From Sphingopyxis lindanitolerans (lineage in GTDB: Bacteria; Pseudomonadota; Alphaproteobacteria; Sphingomonadales; Sphingomonadaceae): 64,000 bases of DNA. The notes beneath the pieces were generated by a model. It worked only from the letters and a program-made list of their open reading frames with translations, did not search any database and had not been told where the DNA came from. The number at the start of each line of letters is the position of its first letter. Within the stretch, counting starts at the first letter, position 1. Where the stretch lies: the NCBI RefSeq assembly GCF_002993885.1, contig NZ_CM009578.1, positions 2,083,751-2,147,750 on the forward strand. The letters run 5' to 3'. The position numbers and the translations under genes were made by a program. Positions 32,499 to 41,514 of the stretch are shown piece after piece.

Positions 32499-34615
32499 TC
32501 GCGGGCCTCAATGCGCGTGGCCTGATGCGGGTCGTCGGCGGCGCCGCGCTGCCCGCGGCGATGCTGATCCTCGTCGCGCTGATGGTGATCCCGGTCTCGC
32601 CGATCATCCTCGACATCAGTTTCGTCGCCAACATCATGATCAGCCTGCTGGTGCTGATGGTCGCGTTGCAGGCGTCGAAGCCGCTGGATTTTTCGGCCTT
32701 TCCGACGGTGTTGCTGCTCGCGACCCTGTTCCGCCTCTCGCTCAACGTCGCCTCGACCCGCGTCGTGCTCGTCCACGGGCACGAAGGCACGGCGGCGGCG
32801 GGGCATGTCATCGAGGCGTTTGGCCAGGTGCTGATCGGCGGCGACTATGTCGTCGGCCTGTTCGTCTTCTTCGTGCTGATGATCATCAATCTGGTCGTCA
32901 TCACCAAGGGCGCGGGGCGCGTGTCCGAAGTGTCGGCGCGCTTCACCCTCGACGCCCTGCCCGGCAAGCAGATGGCGATCGACGCCGACCTCAACGCCGG
33001 GCTGCTCACCCCCGAAGAAGCCAAGGCCCGCCGCGTCGAAGTCGCGACCGAGGCCGATTTCTATGGTTCGATGGACGGCGCCTCGAAATTCGTGAAGGGC
33101 GACGCGGTCGCCGGCCTCCTGATCCTGTTCGTCAACATCGTCGGCGGGCTAATCCTTGGCATGTTCAGCCACGGCCTGTCTTTCTCCGACGCCGGCAGCA
33201 CCTATGTCACGCTGGCGATCGGCGACGCGCTCGTCGCGCAGATTCCGGCGCTGTTGCTGTCGATCGCCGCCGCCGCGATCGTCACCCGCGTCGCGTCGCC
33301 GCACAATCTGTCGGGCCAGATCGGCAGCCAGTTCGCCTCGCCGCATGTGTGGTTTGCGGTCGCCGGGGTGCTGTTCATCCTCGGGATCGTCCCGGCGATG
33401 CCGCAGATGCTGATCCTGCCCGCCGCCGCGATCGCCGGTGGGATCGGCTGGCAGCTGCGCAAGACCGCCGCCGCTGCCGAGGCCGCGCCGCCGCCCGCGG
33501 CGCCCGCGCCCGACCCGCATCTGATCGAATGGGCCGACGTCAGCGACGCCAGCCCGTGCCAGCTCGAAATCGGCTATGCGCTTGTCGCGCTGGTCGACGA
33601 GCGCAAGGGCGCGCCGCTGATGACGCGCATCACCGGCATCCGCCGCCAATTGTCGAAGGAACTGGGCTTCGTCGTCCCCGCGGTGAAGGTCGCCGACGAT
33701 CTGTCGCTGCCCGGAAACGTCTATCGCATCTCGATCGCCGGGGTGATCGTCGGCGAGGACGAGGTTTTCCCCAACGAGATGCTCGCGCTCGATTCGGGCG
33801 ACATCGTCACGAAGGTCACCGGCCGGGCGTGCAAGGACCCGACCTTCGGACTCGACGCGCTGTGGATCGCGAAGAGCGCCCAGAACGACGCGATCGCGGC
33901 GGGCTATACCGTGGTCGATCCGGCGACCGTCGTCGCGACCCACCTCAACAACAGCATCGTCGCATCGGCCACCGAATTGTTCGGCATCGACGACGCGCAG
34001 GCGCTGATCGACACGCTGAAAACGCATTATCCGCAGCTCGCCCAGTCGCTTGTCCAAGGCTATCCGCTGCCGCGCGTCGCCGCGCTGTGCAAGGCGATGC
34101 TGATCGAGCGCGTGCCCCTGCGCGACGTCCGCAAGATCGCCGAGGCGATGGTTTCGCTAGGCAGCCAGCAACTCGGCGACGCCGATCTGGTCGAGGCGGT
34201 GCGCCAGCGCATCGGCGCGTTGATCGTCCAGACGATCGTGCCGAGCCGGATGCCGCTGCCCGTCGTCACTTTCAGTCCCGAGATCGAGGTGCTGCTCAAT
34301 CAGGCGGTGCGCGCCAATCCGGGCGCCGAATGGCCGTTCGAGCACGGGATGGCGATGAAGATCGTCGAGCAGATCGGCGACGCGGTCGAGCCGCTCCTCC
34401 TGTCGACGCGCAGCTTCGCGCTTGTCGCCTCGCCGCTGTGCCGGTCGGCGCTGTCGCGGCTCGTGCGCGCGACCTTCCCCGATGTCGCGGTCATTTCCTA
34501 CCTCGAAATCCCGGCGAACAAGGCGACCGAGATCGTCGCGACGATCGGCGCCGAAATCCCCCGCCTCACCAGCGCCCAGGACGCCCAGATGAAGGACGAA
34601 CCCCATGAGAATTGA
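32495..34615 (+). CDS. flhA: Flagellar export gate protein FlhA
   Basis: A 706-residue export-gate protein: about eight N-terminal membrane helices (residues 15-310) and a large cytoplasmic C-terminal domain (from about 345) that docks chaperone-substrate complexes. The FHIPEP-family signature region reads FPTVLLLATLFRLSLNVAST. DALPGKQMAIDADLNAG also matches. Length normal. Its end overlaps the fliA start by 11 bases. Confidence 0.97.
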   Translation: MIAGLNARGLMRVVGGAALPAAMLILVALMVIPVSPIILDISFVANIMISLLVLMVALQASKPLDFSAFPTVLLLATLFRLSLNVASTRVVLVHGHEGTAAAGHVIEAFGQVLIGGDYVVGLFVFFVLMIINLVVITKGAGRVSEVSARFTLDALPGKQMAIDADLNAGLLTPEEAKARRVEVATEADFYGSMDGASKFVKGDAVAGLLILFVNIVGGLILGMFSHGLSFSDAGSTYVTLAIGDALVAQIPALLLSIAAAAIVTRVASPHNLSGQIGSQFASPHVWFAVAGVLFILGIVPAMPQMLILPAAAIAGGIGWQLRKTAAAAEAAPPPAAPAPDPHLIEWADVSDASPCQLEIGYALVALVDERKGAPLMTRITGIRRQLSKELGFVVPAVKVADDLSLPGNVYRISIAGVIVGEDEVFPNEMLALDSGDIVTKVTGRACKDPTFGLDALWIAKSAQNDAIAAGYTVVDPATVVATHLNNSIVASATELFGIDDAQALIDTLKTHYPQLAQSLVQGYPLPRVAALCKAMLIERVPLRDVRKIAEAMVSLGSQQLGDADLVEAVRQRIGALIVQTIVPSRMPLPVVTFSPEIEVLLNQAVRANPGAEWPFEHGMAMKIVEQIGDAVEPLLLSTRSFALVASPLCRSALSRLVRATFPDVAVISYLEIPANKATEIVATIGAEIPRLTSAQDAQMKDEPHEN

Positions 34616-35351
34616 GCCCGCCGAGCAGTTCGCGGCGGCAGGCGCCCGCGCGCCGCGTCCCCACGGCTATGGCGAAAGCGCCGAGGCGCTGGTCGAGGAA
34701 TATGCGCCGCTGGTCCGCAAGATCGCCTGGCAGGTCCATTCGCGCGTGTCGCGGACGAGCGATCTTGAGGATCTGATCCAGGCCGGGCTGATCGCGCTGA
34801 TCGAGGCGAGCCGTAGCTATGAAGAACGCGGCTTTGCCTTCGCCACTTACGCCACCACGCGGATCCGCGGCGCAATGATCGACCAGCAGCGGCGCGAGGC
34901 CGACGTCGGGCGATCGGCGATGGTCGCGGCGCGGCAATTGCACCAGGCGCGCCGGATGCTCGAACAGCAATTGCTGCGCGCGCCGACCGCAGCCGAAATG
35001 GCCGAAGCGCTCGAGCTTTCGGCCGAGGCCTATTTCGCGCTCGAAAAAAATGCGACCCATGGCCGCTCGATCTCGATCGAGGATCTGATGGAGGACGGCA
35101 GCTTCCTGTTCGCCGACGACCGGATCGGCGCGGGCGAGGCGTGCGAGCAGGAGGATATGCTGGACGCGCTGCGCCAGTGCGTCGGCCGCCTTGCCGAGCG
35201 CGAGCAGATGGTGCTTCAGCTCTATTTCTTCGAGGAGCTCAACCTGCAGGAGATCGGCCTGACGCTCGACGTCAGCGCCGCTCGCGTCTGCCAGATCAAG
35301 CGCGACGCGATGGCGAAGATCGACCGGATGATGCGCGGGATGATCGAATGA
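34605..35351 (+). CDS. fliA: Flagellar sigma factor sigma28 (FliA)
   Basis: A 248-residue sigma70-family group 3 factor. Region 2 is clear (EEYAPLVRKIAWQVHSR, DLIQAGLIALIEASRSY, FATYATTRIRGAMID), followed by region 3 and region 4 (REQMVLQLYFFEELNLQEIG with the helix-turn-helix VSAARVCQIKRDAM). It transcribes late flagellar genes. The local consensus TNAA-N15-GCCGTTAA before fliC, fliD, motA and flgM is its likely target. Part of the sigma54-driven operon, so FliA sits below the sigma54 tier. Confidence 0.96.
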   Translation: MRIEPAEQFAAAGARAPRPHGYGESAEALVEEYAPLVRKIAWQVHSRVSRTSDLEDLIQAGLIALIEASRSYEERGFAFATYATTRIRGAMIDQQRREADVGRSAMVAARQLHQARRMLEQQLLRAPTAAEMAEALELSAEAYFALEKNATHGRSISIEDLMEDGSFLFADDRIGAGEACEQEDMLDALRQCVGRLAEREQMVLQLYFFEELNLQEIGLTLDVSAARVCQIKRDAMAKIDRMMRGMIE

Positions 35352-35369
35352 GCCGGTAAAGGCGGCTCA
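35349..35369. terminator. Hairpin spanning the convergent stops of fliA and the MarR gene
   Basis: TGAGCCG (35349-35355) pairs with CGGCTCA (35363-35369). The two arms contain the stop codons of fliA and of the MarR gene. Neither side has a T-run, so any terminator activity would be weak. Confidence 0.35.
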
Positions 35370-35858
35370 CGCGGCGCGGCTGTATCCGCCGCGCACCGCC
35401 GCATGGAATTTCTCGAAATAGCTCGCCATCTTGTCGGCACCCGCTTCGGTAAGCCGAACGATCGAGCGGCGCCGGTCGCGCTCGTCGATCGACCGCTTGG
35501 CGAGCCCCGCCGCCTCGATCGCCGCGATCATGCGCAGGCCCGACGACAGCGGCACCCCGGCGCCGGTCGCCAGATCGCTCGCGCTCAGGCTCCGGCCGTT
35601 GGCGTTTGCCAGCATCAGGTCGAGCATCATGTCCCAGATGGCGCCCGACATCTGCGCGGTGCCGAAATGGCTCTTGCGTATCCGCCGTAGCTGGATGCTG
35701 AGCGACAGCTGGTCGACGAGCCGCGGCTCGGCTTCGCCGATGCCGAAGGCCGGATCGGATTTTGGCTGACCGTCGCCGGCGCTTTTCGCCAGCATGTCGT
35801 GAATCTGGTCGATACGCGACCGGATTTCGGCGATTTCAGGATTCGCGAATGGTTGCAT
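35367..35858 (-). CDS. MarR-family winged-helix regulator
   Basis: A 163-residue regulator with the MarR pattern: a long N-terminal helix, then a winged helix (SASDLATGAGVPLSSGLRMIAAIEAAGLAKR) and the wing RSIDERDRRRSIVRLTEAG (about 105-140). It is probably a dimeric DNA-binding protein; ligand and targets are unknown. Convergent with fliA. The upstream membrane-protein gene ends 30 bases before it in the same direction. Confidence 0.8.
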   Translation of the reverse strand: MQPFANPEIAEIRSRIDQIHDMLAKSAGDGQPKSDPAFGIGEAEPRLVDQLSLSIQLRRIRKSHFGTAQMSGAIWDMMLDLMLANANGRSLSASDLATGAGVPLSSGLRMIAAIEAAGLAKRSIDERDRRRSIVRLTEAGADKMASYFEKFHAAVRGGYSRAA

Positions 35859-35888
35859 GCGTTGGCGCCCCCCGGCTGCCGTTTATCT

Positions 35889-36302
35889 TCAGGCCGCGGC
35901 ATTCCCCCGCCGTTTGGTCGAACCCGATGCGTATAGGATCAAGAAAAGGATCGGGTAGGAAATATACATTGAAAGCAGCGCATAGGGGCGCGCCAATATC
36001 TCCGAAAACATCATCTTCTGGACATGCCCGAAAATCGCGATCAACTGCCAACCGGTGATCCAGTAAGGCCAGAAACGATTTGTTTTCAGGGCAATAAACC
36101 AAAAGCTCGCCAAGGCGACGATATCGATCACGAAGATATTATATTCAATATGCGACCAATTCGGTTGGGGTGCCAGGACCGTGGTGCAGACCGAGGCAAG
36201 CAGCGCGGTACAGGCCGCCCAGCGTTCCAGGGGGCCGCCGCGCCACATCGCGACCGCCACCGTGAGCAACAATACCGCATAATAGCTCGCCACGGTCCAC
36301 AT
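35889..36302 (-). CDS. Hypothetical polytopic membrane protein
   Basis: A 137-residue protein with about four hydrophobic segments (roughly 5-20, 28-42, 57-72 and 108-128) and aromatic-rich loops (FWFIALKTNRFWPYWITGW). No family is recognised. Codon use and base composition are less GC-biased than in the flagellar genes. It lies between the MarR regulator and a 124-residue gene in the same direction. Confidence 0.6.
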   Translation of the reverse strand: MWTVASYYAVLLLTVAVAMWRGGPLERWAACTALLASVCTTVLAPQPNWSHIEYNIFVIDIVALASFWFIALKTNRFWPYWITGWQLIAIFGHVQKMMFSEILARPYALLSMYISYPILFLILYASGSTKRRGNAAA

Positions 36303-36322
36303 CCGGATCGTCCAATCCGCGG

Positions 36323-36697
36323 TTACGACGCGCGGGCGAGCGGCAGGCGGGCGACTTCGGCGCCGAGCCCGTCATCGTCGACCAGCGACGCGCTTGCGGG
36401 CGGCTTGACGCCGGCGCCGAACATGCGGGCGCCGAGGCCGACCTGCTTCTGCGTCGCGGTCAGCGCGATATGGGCATCGGTGAGCAGCTGGCGGACTTCG
36501 CCGGCGGCCGCCAGCGCGTTCGCGACCTTCGCCACCGCTTCCTGGCCGACGATCGCCGACATGTTGGTGTCGCGGCGCGCGGCGGGAAGCGCCGCAGCGA
36601 GGTGGGCGATGCGGATCATGGTTTCGTCGATGGCATCTTCGGCCTGATGGAGTCCGGAGGCGATCTTCCTCGCTGCGGAAAGTCGTTCGTTCAGCAT
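36323..36697 (-). CDS. Hypothetical helical protein
   Basis: A 124-residue protein, mostly amphipathic helix (residues 1-95), with an alanine-rich centre and no cysteine, signal or membrane segment. The start at 36697 follows AGGAAAC; the frame runs further upstream without a ribosome site. No family is recognised. There is no FliA-type site in the 49 bases before it. Its position next to the flagellar locus does not by itself imply a motility role. Confidence 0.6.
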   Translation of the reverse strand: MLNERLSAARKIASGLHQAEDAIDETMIRIAHLAAALPAARRDTNMSAIVGQEAVAKVANALAAAGEVRQLLTDAHIALTATQKQVGLGARMFGAGVKPPASASLVDDDGLGAEVARLPLARAS

Positions 36698-36745
36698 GTT
36701 TCCTGGTCCTTGAAAGCGAATGCCGACGGTTCCCCCCCTCAGCAT

Positions 36746-37237
36746 TCAGGTCAAAACACGACCAAGACCGACAAGGATCGAATAGAGAGCGGAAAAAGCC
36801 AATATGGTCGCAAGAGCGATCAGGATCGGCCAGATGATCCTTTCCATCAATCCGTGCCGGTTGGCCGGCTGGGACGCGGTAGGAAATGGCGAACCGATGT
36901 CGAAAAACCGCCGGATCGAACCTTGCCCCCCACCGGCTTCATCGGCGGGAGCGGCCTCGCCTAGGTCGATCAATTGATATGTCAAAGGCTGATATGGAGT
37001 AACCTGGTTGAATACACCGTTACGAGCCAGGACGGTCGCAGCTTCTATTCTGTTAGAAACATTAAGTTTTTTTAACGCCCGGCGAACACGTTCATCAACC
37101 GTGTGTGGAGACACATCCATAATGCGAGCGATTTCCTTGGAATTTTTGTGCTCGAAAACATGCCGCAACGTTTCAATTTGCGCGGCCGAAAGGAGACTGA
37201 TGTAATTGTCTGGGTCACCCTGCACGCGTGAGGGCAT
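36746..37237 (-). CDS. LuxR-type helix-turn-helix protein with C-terminal membrane anchor
   Basis: A 163-residue protein. Residues 14-72 form a LuxR/GerE domain (LSAAQIETLRHVFEHKNSKEIA, then SPHTVDERVRRALKKLNVSNR). Residues about 133-157 form one membrane helix (IIWPILIALATILAFSALYSI). There is no receiver or autoinducer domain. The DNA (36960-37260) is visibly richer in A and T than its surroundings. It would be a membrane-tethered DNA-binding protein; signal and targets are unknown. Divergent from fdhD. Confidence 0.82.
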   Translation of the reverse strand: MPSRVQGDPDNYISLLSAAQIETLRHVFEHKNSKEIARIMDVSPHTVDERVRRALKKLNVSNRIEAATVLARNGVFNQVTPYQPLTYQLIDLGEAAPADEAGGGQGSIRRFFDIGSPFPTASQPANRHGLMERIIWPILIALATILAFSALYSILVGLGRVLT

Positions 37238-37391
37238 AGAGCATCAGGAGTCGAAATCAAGTTACGTGGTCAAGCGATTGGCGTATCTTGTTACCCGATT
37301 GTTTCGCGACATGGCGCCCGCGCGCCCTCTTTCCTCCGCGCGATGGCGGGCCGGTGGACAAGATTGTCGGGCGCAGGATAGGCTGGCGGCA

Positions 37392-38261
37392 ATGACGATC
37401 GACACTCACTCCGCCGACCGGGGCACCCCCGACCAGGACACCCCGGACGAGATCGCGGCCGCCACCTGCGGCGCCGCGACGACGGACCGGACGGTCCGGC
37501 GCCTCGGCCTCGGCGCGCCCGGCGACGGCGACCTGGTCCGCACCGTCGCGGTCGAAGCGCCGGTGTCGGTCGAGGTCGGCGGCATCGGCTATGCCGTGAT
37601 GATGGCGACCCCCACCGACCTGCGCGATTATGCGCTCGGCTTTGCGTTGGCCGAGGGGCTGGTCGACACGCCCGCGCAATTGAACCGCGTCGATGCGCAT
37701 CCGATCGAGGGCGGATGGGCGCTCCGGCTCTGGCTGGTGGCCGAGCGCGCCGCGCTGGCGCTCGAACGGGTGCGGCGGCGGGTCGGCGAAAGCAGCTGCG
37801 GTCTGTGCGGGATCGAGAATATCGAGGAAGTGCTGCGCCCGCTGCCCCCCCTGACCGCACGGCTGGCGGTCGACCGCGCCGCGATCGCCGCGGCGCTCGC
37901 CGCGCTGACGGCGCACCAGCCGCTCGGCCGCGCGACGGGCGCCGTCCACGCCGCCGCCTTTTGCGCGCCGACCGGAGAAATCCTGTGCGTGCGCGAGGAT
38001 GTCGGGCGCCACAATGCCCTCGACAAGCTGATCGGGGCGCTGGCGTGGGCCGCGATCGACCCCGCCGACGGCTTCATCCTGCTGTCGGCGCGGTGCAGCT
38101 ATGAACTGGTCGAAAAGACGGTGCGCGCGGGCTGTCCGCTGCTCGTCACCATTTCGGCGCCGACCAGCCTCGCCGCCGACCGCGCCGCCGCCGCTGGCCT
38201 CACCCTTGTCGCGCTGGCGCGGAGCGATTCGGCGCTGCTGATCAGCGGCGACATGGCTTAG
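37392..38261 (+). CDS. fdhD: Formate dehydrogenase accessory sulfurtransferase FdhD
   Basis: A 289-residue FdhD, which passes sulfur from the cysteine desulfurase to the molybdenum cofactor of formate-dehydrogenase-type enzymes. The reactive CxxC lies at residues 136-139 (SSCGLCG). The VREDVGRHNALDKLIG and SARCSYELVEKTVRAG motifs are diagnostic. The first about 40 residues are a variable extension. The probable client is the molybdoenzyme encoded on the other strand at 39112-41400. Confidence 0.95.
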   Translation: MTIDTHSADRGTPDQDTPDEIAAATCGAATTDRTVRRLGLGAPGDGDLVRTVAVEAPVSVEVGGIGYAVMMATPTDLRDYALGFALAEGLVDTPAQLNRVDAHPIEGGWALRLWLVAERAALALERVRRRVGESSCGLCGIENIEEVLRPLPPLTARLAVDRAAIAAALAALTAHQPLGRATGAVHAAAFCAPTGEILCVREDVGRHNALDKLIGALAWAAIDPADGFILLSARCSYELVEKTVRAGCPLLVTISAPTSLAADRAAAAGLTLVALARSDSALLISGDMA

Positions 38262-38382
38262 GCCCGGACCTCCAGGCTGCGCGGACGCATTCCGGGCGGC
38301 GGGAGACGCCGGAGAGACGATCTCCCATTTCTCGTCACCCTGCCCTTGCCTCCGACGCAGCGTCGAACGCGAACGCAGTCCG

Positions 38383-38410
38383 TGGATGCTGAAACGAGTT
38401 CAGCATGACG
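38383..38410. repeat. REP-type hairpin in the fdhD/DUF1345 gap
   Basis: ATGCTGAA (38386-38393) pairs with TTCAGCAT (38399-38406) around ACGAG. The 206-base gap between the convergent genes otherwise holds nothing I can identify. Such TGCTGAA..TTCAGCA units are common in sphingomonad intergenic DNA, to my knowledge. Confidence 0.5.
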
Positions 38411-38467
38411 ATTTTGAAAGGCAGCACGCCGCTCCAGACCAATGAATGCGGCATGGGTTCAGTTCCG

Positions 38468-39115
38468 CTACGATCCCCCGATCGCGTTCACCGTAAACGC
38501 CAAAATCCCCATGTTGAAGACGAACGCCGCCATGCAATGGCCGAGCACGACACGCCGCATATGCGCGCCCGCGATGGTGACGTCCGATGTCTGGAAGGTC
38601 ATGCCGAGCGTGAAGCTGAAATAGAGGAAATCCCAATAATCGGGCTCGCCGACCCCCGGCACCTCGAGCCCGCCGCGGTCGCGGCCATCAGCCTGCCGAT
38701 AATAGAGATGCGCATAGTGAAGCGTGAAGACGGTGTTCGCGAAGAGCCAGGCGAGGGCCAGTGTGGCGACGATCAGCGCGATATCGGCGCGGTCGAGCGG
38801 ATCAGGGCTGGCGATCAGCGTCCCGACCGCGAACAGGATCACCAGCGACAGCAACACCGAAATGGCCAGCAGCCCCGCGCGGTTCGCGTCATTCTCCTCC
38901 GACCGGCGCCGCATCTGCGCCGTGCTCAATCGCAGCAGCGGCACTTCGGCGGCGAGAAAGACGAGCGCGGCGACATCGAAGCCGCCGAGCAGCCCGGTCC
39001 GCGGTTCGACACCGAGCATTGCCGCGCCGCCGCCGCCGAAAAGCAGCACGCCTACAAAGAGAAGGAAGCGCGGCGGCGCGAAATGCCGACCCGGCGCGAA
39101 AGGTCGGCGAGTCAT
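38468..39115 (-). CDS. DUF1345 membrane protein
   Basis: A 215-residue protein with five or six hydrophobic segments and the DUF1345 signature EPDYWDFLYFSFTLGMTFQT (about residues 161-180) followed by SDVTI. Function of the family is unknown. Its ATG overlaps the stop of the molybdoenzyme gene by 4 bases, so it is the second gene of that operon and might form its membrane partner; that is inference. Confidence 0.88.
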   Translation of the reverse strand: MTRRPFAPGRHFAPPRFLLFVGVLLFGGGGAAMLGVEPRTGLLGGFDVAALVFLAAEVPLLRLSTAQMRRRSEENDANRAGLLAISVLLSLVILFAVGTLIASPDPLDRADIALIVATLALAWLFANTVFTLHYAHLYYRQADGRDRGGLEVPGVGEPDYWDFLYFSFTLGMTFQTSDVTIAGAHMRRVVLGHCMAAFVFNMGILAFTVNAIGGS

Positions 39116-41400
39116 CGCGGCGCGCCGCTCCCTTGCCCGGCGACGATCCGCACCGGAATCGACTTGGCGGCGGGACAGCCGCTGATCCGGTCGTAAAGTT
39201 CGAGCGGAAGCAATGGGTTGAGTTCGGGATAATAGCCCGCAACCGCACCGCGCGGCATCGGATAGTCGATCAGCGTCAGCCCGTCGACGCGGCGGTCGAT
39301 CCCGTCGGCGGCGATCGTTTCGAGCGCGACCTTCGCCCCTGCCTCCAGCCCGCGCGCCGCGCGGTCCTCGGCATTGACGAACAGGATCATCCGATCGTTG
39401 TACACGCCGCGATAGCGATCATTATAGCTGTAGATCGTCGTGTTGAACTGGTCGTGCGAGCGCACCGTCGCGAGCCGCAGCATATCGGGATCGTCGACCG
39501 GCGCGTTGATCGCAAGGCCCGGCAGGACGAGGAAATTCGCTTTGCCGTTCGGGGTCAGCCATACCAGCCGCCGCGGCGCGACGTCGAGGTGGAAGCCCAG
39601 CGGCGCCGTGATCCGTTCGGCGAACCCCTCATACAGCGCGGGATAGACCTCGGCGATCTTGTCGCGGATCGCGCCATAATCGTCGATGTAGCGCGCCCAG
39701 CCGGTGCGGCTGCTCGGCAGCGCCGCCATCGCCATGCGGCAGACGATCTCGACCTCGGGCTTGCAGTCGGGGCTCGCGGGGTCGAGGACGCCGCGCGAGG
39801 CGGTGACGTTCGACATCGAATCCTCGATCGTGACGAACTGTTCGCCCGCCGCGGTCTCGATCCGTTCGGACCGCGCGACGACGGGCAGGATCAGCGCGTC
39901 CCTGCCGTGCACCAGATGCCCGCGGTTGAGCTTGGTCGCGATGCCGACGGTCAGGTCGAGTTTGCGCATCGCGTCATAGGCGCGGTCGGTATCGGGGATC
40001 GCACGCACGAAATTGCCGCCGAGCCCGATGAAGACGCGCGCGGTGCCCCTCTCCATCGCCTCGACCGACTCGACGGTGTGATGGCCATGCTCGCGCGGCG
40101 GATCGAAGCCGAACACGTCGCGGACGCGGTCGAGATAGGCGGCGGTCGGTTTCTCGTCGATCCCGACGGTGCGGTCGCCCTGGACGTTCGAATGACCGCG
40201 GATCGGTGAGATGCCCGCGCCCGGCCGACCGAAATTGCCCTTGAGCAGCAATATGTTCGCGATCTGCTGGACGAGGCGCGACCCGAGCTGATGCTGCGTC
40301 ACCCCCATGCCATAGCAGATGATCGTCGCCTTCGAGCGGATATAGATGTCGGCGCAGCGGCGGATCTGCTCCTCCGATATGCCCGAGGCCGCGACCATCG
40401 CGCCCCAGTCCTGCGCGCATATGTCGGCCTCGAGCGCCGCGAAGCCCTCGGTATGCTCGGCGATGAAATCATGGTCGAGGATCGCCTCGCCCGCCGTCTC
40501 GCGTTCGAACAGCGCCTTCATCATCCCCTTCAGGAAAGCGAGGTCGCCGCCGATGCGGATATGGACGAATTCGCTGGCGATCGGGGTCGAGCCGAAGGTC
40601 GCCATCTGGACGACATCCTGCGGCTCGGTGAAGCGGATCAGCGCGCGTTCGGGCATCGGGTTGACCGCGACGATCGGCACCCCGCGCTTTCGCGCTTCGA
40701 CGAGCTGCGTCATCATGCGCGGGGCGTTGGTGCCGGGGTTCTGCCCGATGACGAAGATCGCCTCGGCATGGTCGAAATCCTCGAGCACCACCGTGCCCTT
40801 GCCGACCCCGATCGCGGGCGGCAGGCCGCGGCTCGTAGGTTCGTGGCACATGTTCGAGCAATCGGGAAAATTGTTGGTGCCAAATTCGCGCACGAAGATC
40901 GAATAGAGGAAGGCCGCTTCGTTCGGGGTGCGGCCCGAGGTATAGAATTCGGCGTGGTGCGGACTGTCGAGGCCGCGAAGATGCCGACCGATCAGCGCAA
41001 AGGCGTCGTCCCAGCTCACCGGCACATAATGGTCGCTCGCCGCGTCATAGCGCATCGGTTCGGTGAGCCGCCCCTGCCTTTCGAGCCAGTAATCCGATTG
41101 CGCCATCAGATCGGTCACGCTGTGCGCCGCGAAGAAATCGCGGGTGACGCGAAATTTGGTCGCTTCATGCGCGAGCGCCTTGGCGCCATTTTCGCAGAAT
41201 TCGAGCTTCTTGGTGCAGACAGCGTCGGGAAAGGCGCAGCTTGGGCATTTGAAGCCGCCGGGCTGGTTCATCGACAAAAGCGCGCGCGACCCCTTGGTGA
41301 CGACGCTCTGTTCGAGCAGCACCTTCGCCGTCGCCGCCGCCGCGCCCCAGCCGCCGGCGGGGCTGGTATAATGTTTATAGCGGGGTTTATCCTCGGCCAT
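39112..41400 (-). CDS. FdhF/YdeP-family molybdopterin oxidoreductase
   Basis: A 762-residue molybdoenzyme of the YdeP-like branch related to formate dehydrogenase H. The N-terminal cysteine motif (FKCPSCAFPDAVC) and KLEFCENGAKALAHE match this branch. SNMCHEPTSRGLPPAIGVGK carries the likely molybdenum ligand region, with cysteine. C-terminal DQFNTTIYSYNDRYRG is the cofactor-binding end. The start at 41400 gives the family N-terminus. No signal peptide, so cytoplasmic. Substrate unknown; acid-resistance or formate-related roles are suggested for relatives. A structured leader with a terminator lies upstream. Confidence 0.92.
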   Translation of the reverse strand: MAEDKPRYKHYTSPAGGWGAAAATAKVLLEQSVVTKGSRALLSMNQPGGFKCPSCAFPDAVCTKKLEFCENGAKALAHEATKFRVTRDFFAAHSVTDLMAQSDYWLERQGRLTEPMRYDAASDHYVPVSWDDAFALIGRHLRGLDSPHHAEFYTSGRTPNEAAFLYSIFVREFGTNNFPDCSNMCHEPTSRGLPPAIGVGKGTVVLEDFDHAEAIFVIGQNPGTNAPRMMTQLVEARKRGVPIVAVNPMPERALIRFTEPQDVVQMATFGSTPIASEFVHIRIGGDLAFLKGMMKALFERETAGEAILDHDFIAEHTEGFAALEADICAQDWGAMVAASGISEEQIRRCADIYIRSKATIICYGMGVTQHQLGSRLVQQIANILLLKGNFGRPGAGISPIRGHSNVQGDRTVGIDEKPTAAYLDRVRDVFGFDPPREHGHHTVESVEAMERGTARVFIGLGGNFVRAIPDTDRAYDAMRKLDLTVGIATKLNRGHLVHGRDALILPVVARSERIETAAGEQFVTIEDSMSNVTASRGVLDPASPDCKPEVEIVCRMAMAALPSSRTGWARYIDDYGAIRDKIAEVYPALYEGFAERITAPLGFHLDVAPRRLVWLTPNGKANFLVLPGLAINAPVDDPDMLRLATVRSHDQFNTTIYSYNDRYRGVYNDRMILFVNAEDRAARGLEAGAKVALETIAADGIDRRVDGLTLIDYPMPRGAVAGYYPELNPLLPLELYDRISGCPAAKSIPVRIVAGQGSGAPR

Positions 41401-41478
41401 GGCGCGGGCTCCGTCCGATACAGGGACCCCGAGTAAAGCATAGCGACCGCGCCAACGCCACTCGCCTTTATGGCCCAC

Positions 41479-41514
41479 AAAAAACGGCCAGCCCCCAGGG
41501 GCGAGGGCTGGCCG
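41479..41514 (-). terminator. Rho-independent terminator upstream of the molybdoenzyme operon
   Basis: CGGCCAGCCC (41485-41494) pairs perfectly with 41505-41514. On the minus strand it is followed by six T (41484-41479). No protein gene on that strand ends here; the molybdoenzyme starts 79 bases further on. It may end a small RNA or act as an attenuator. Confidence 0.75.
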
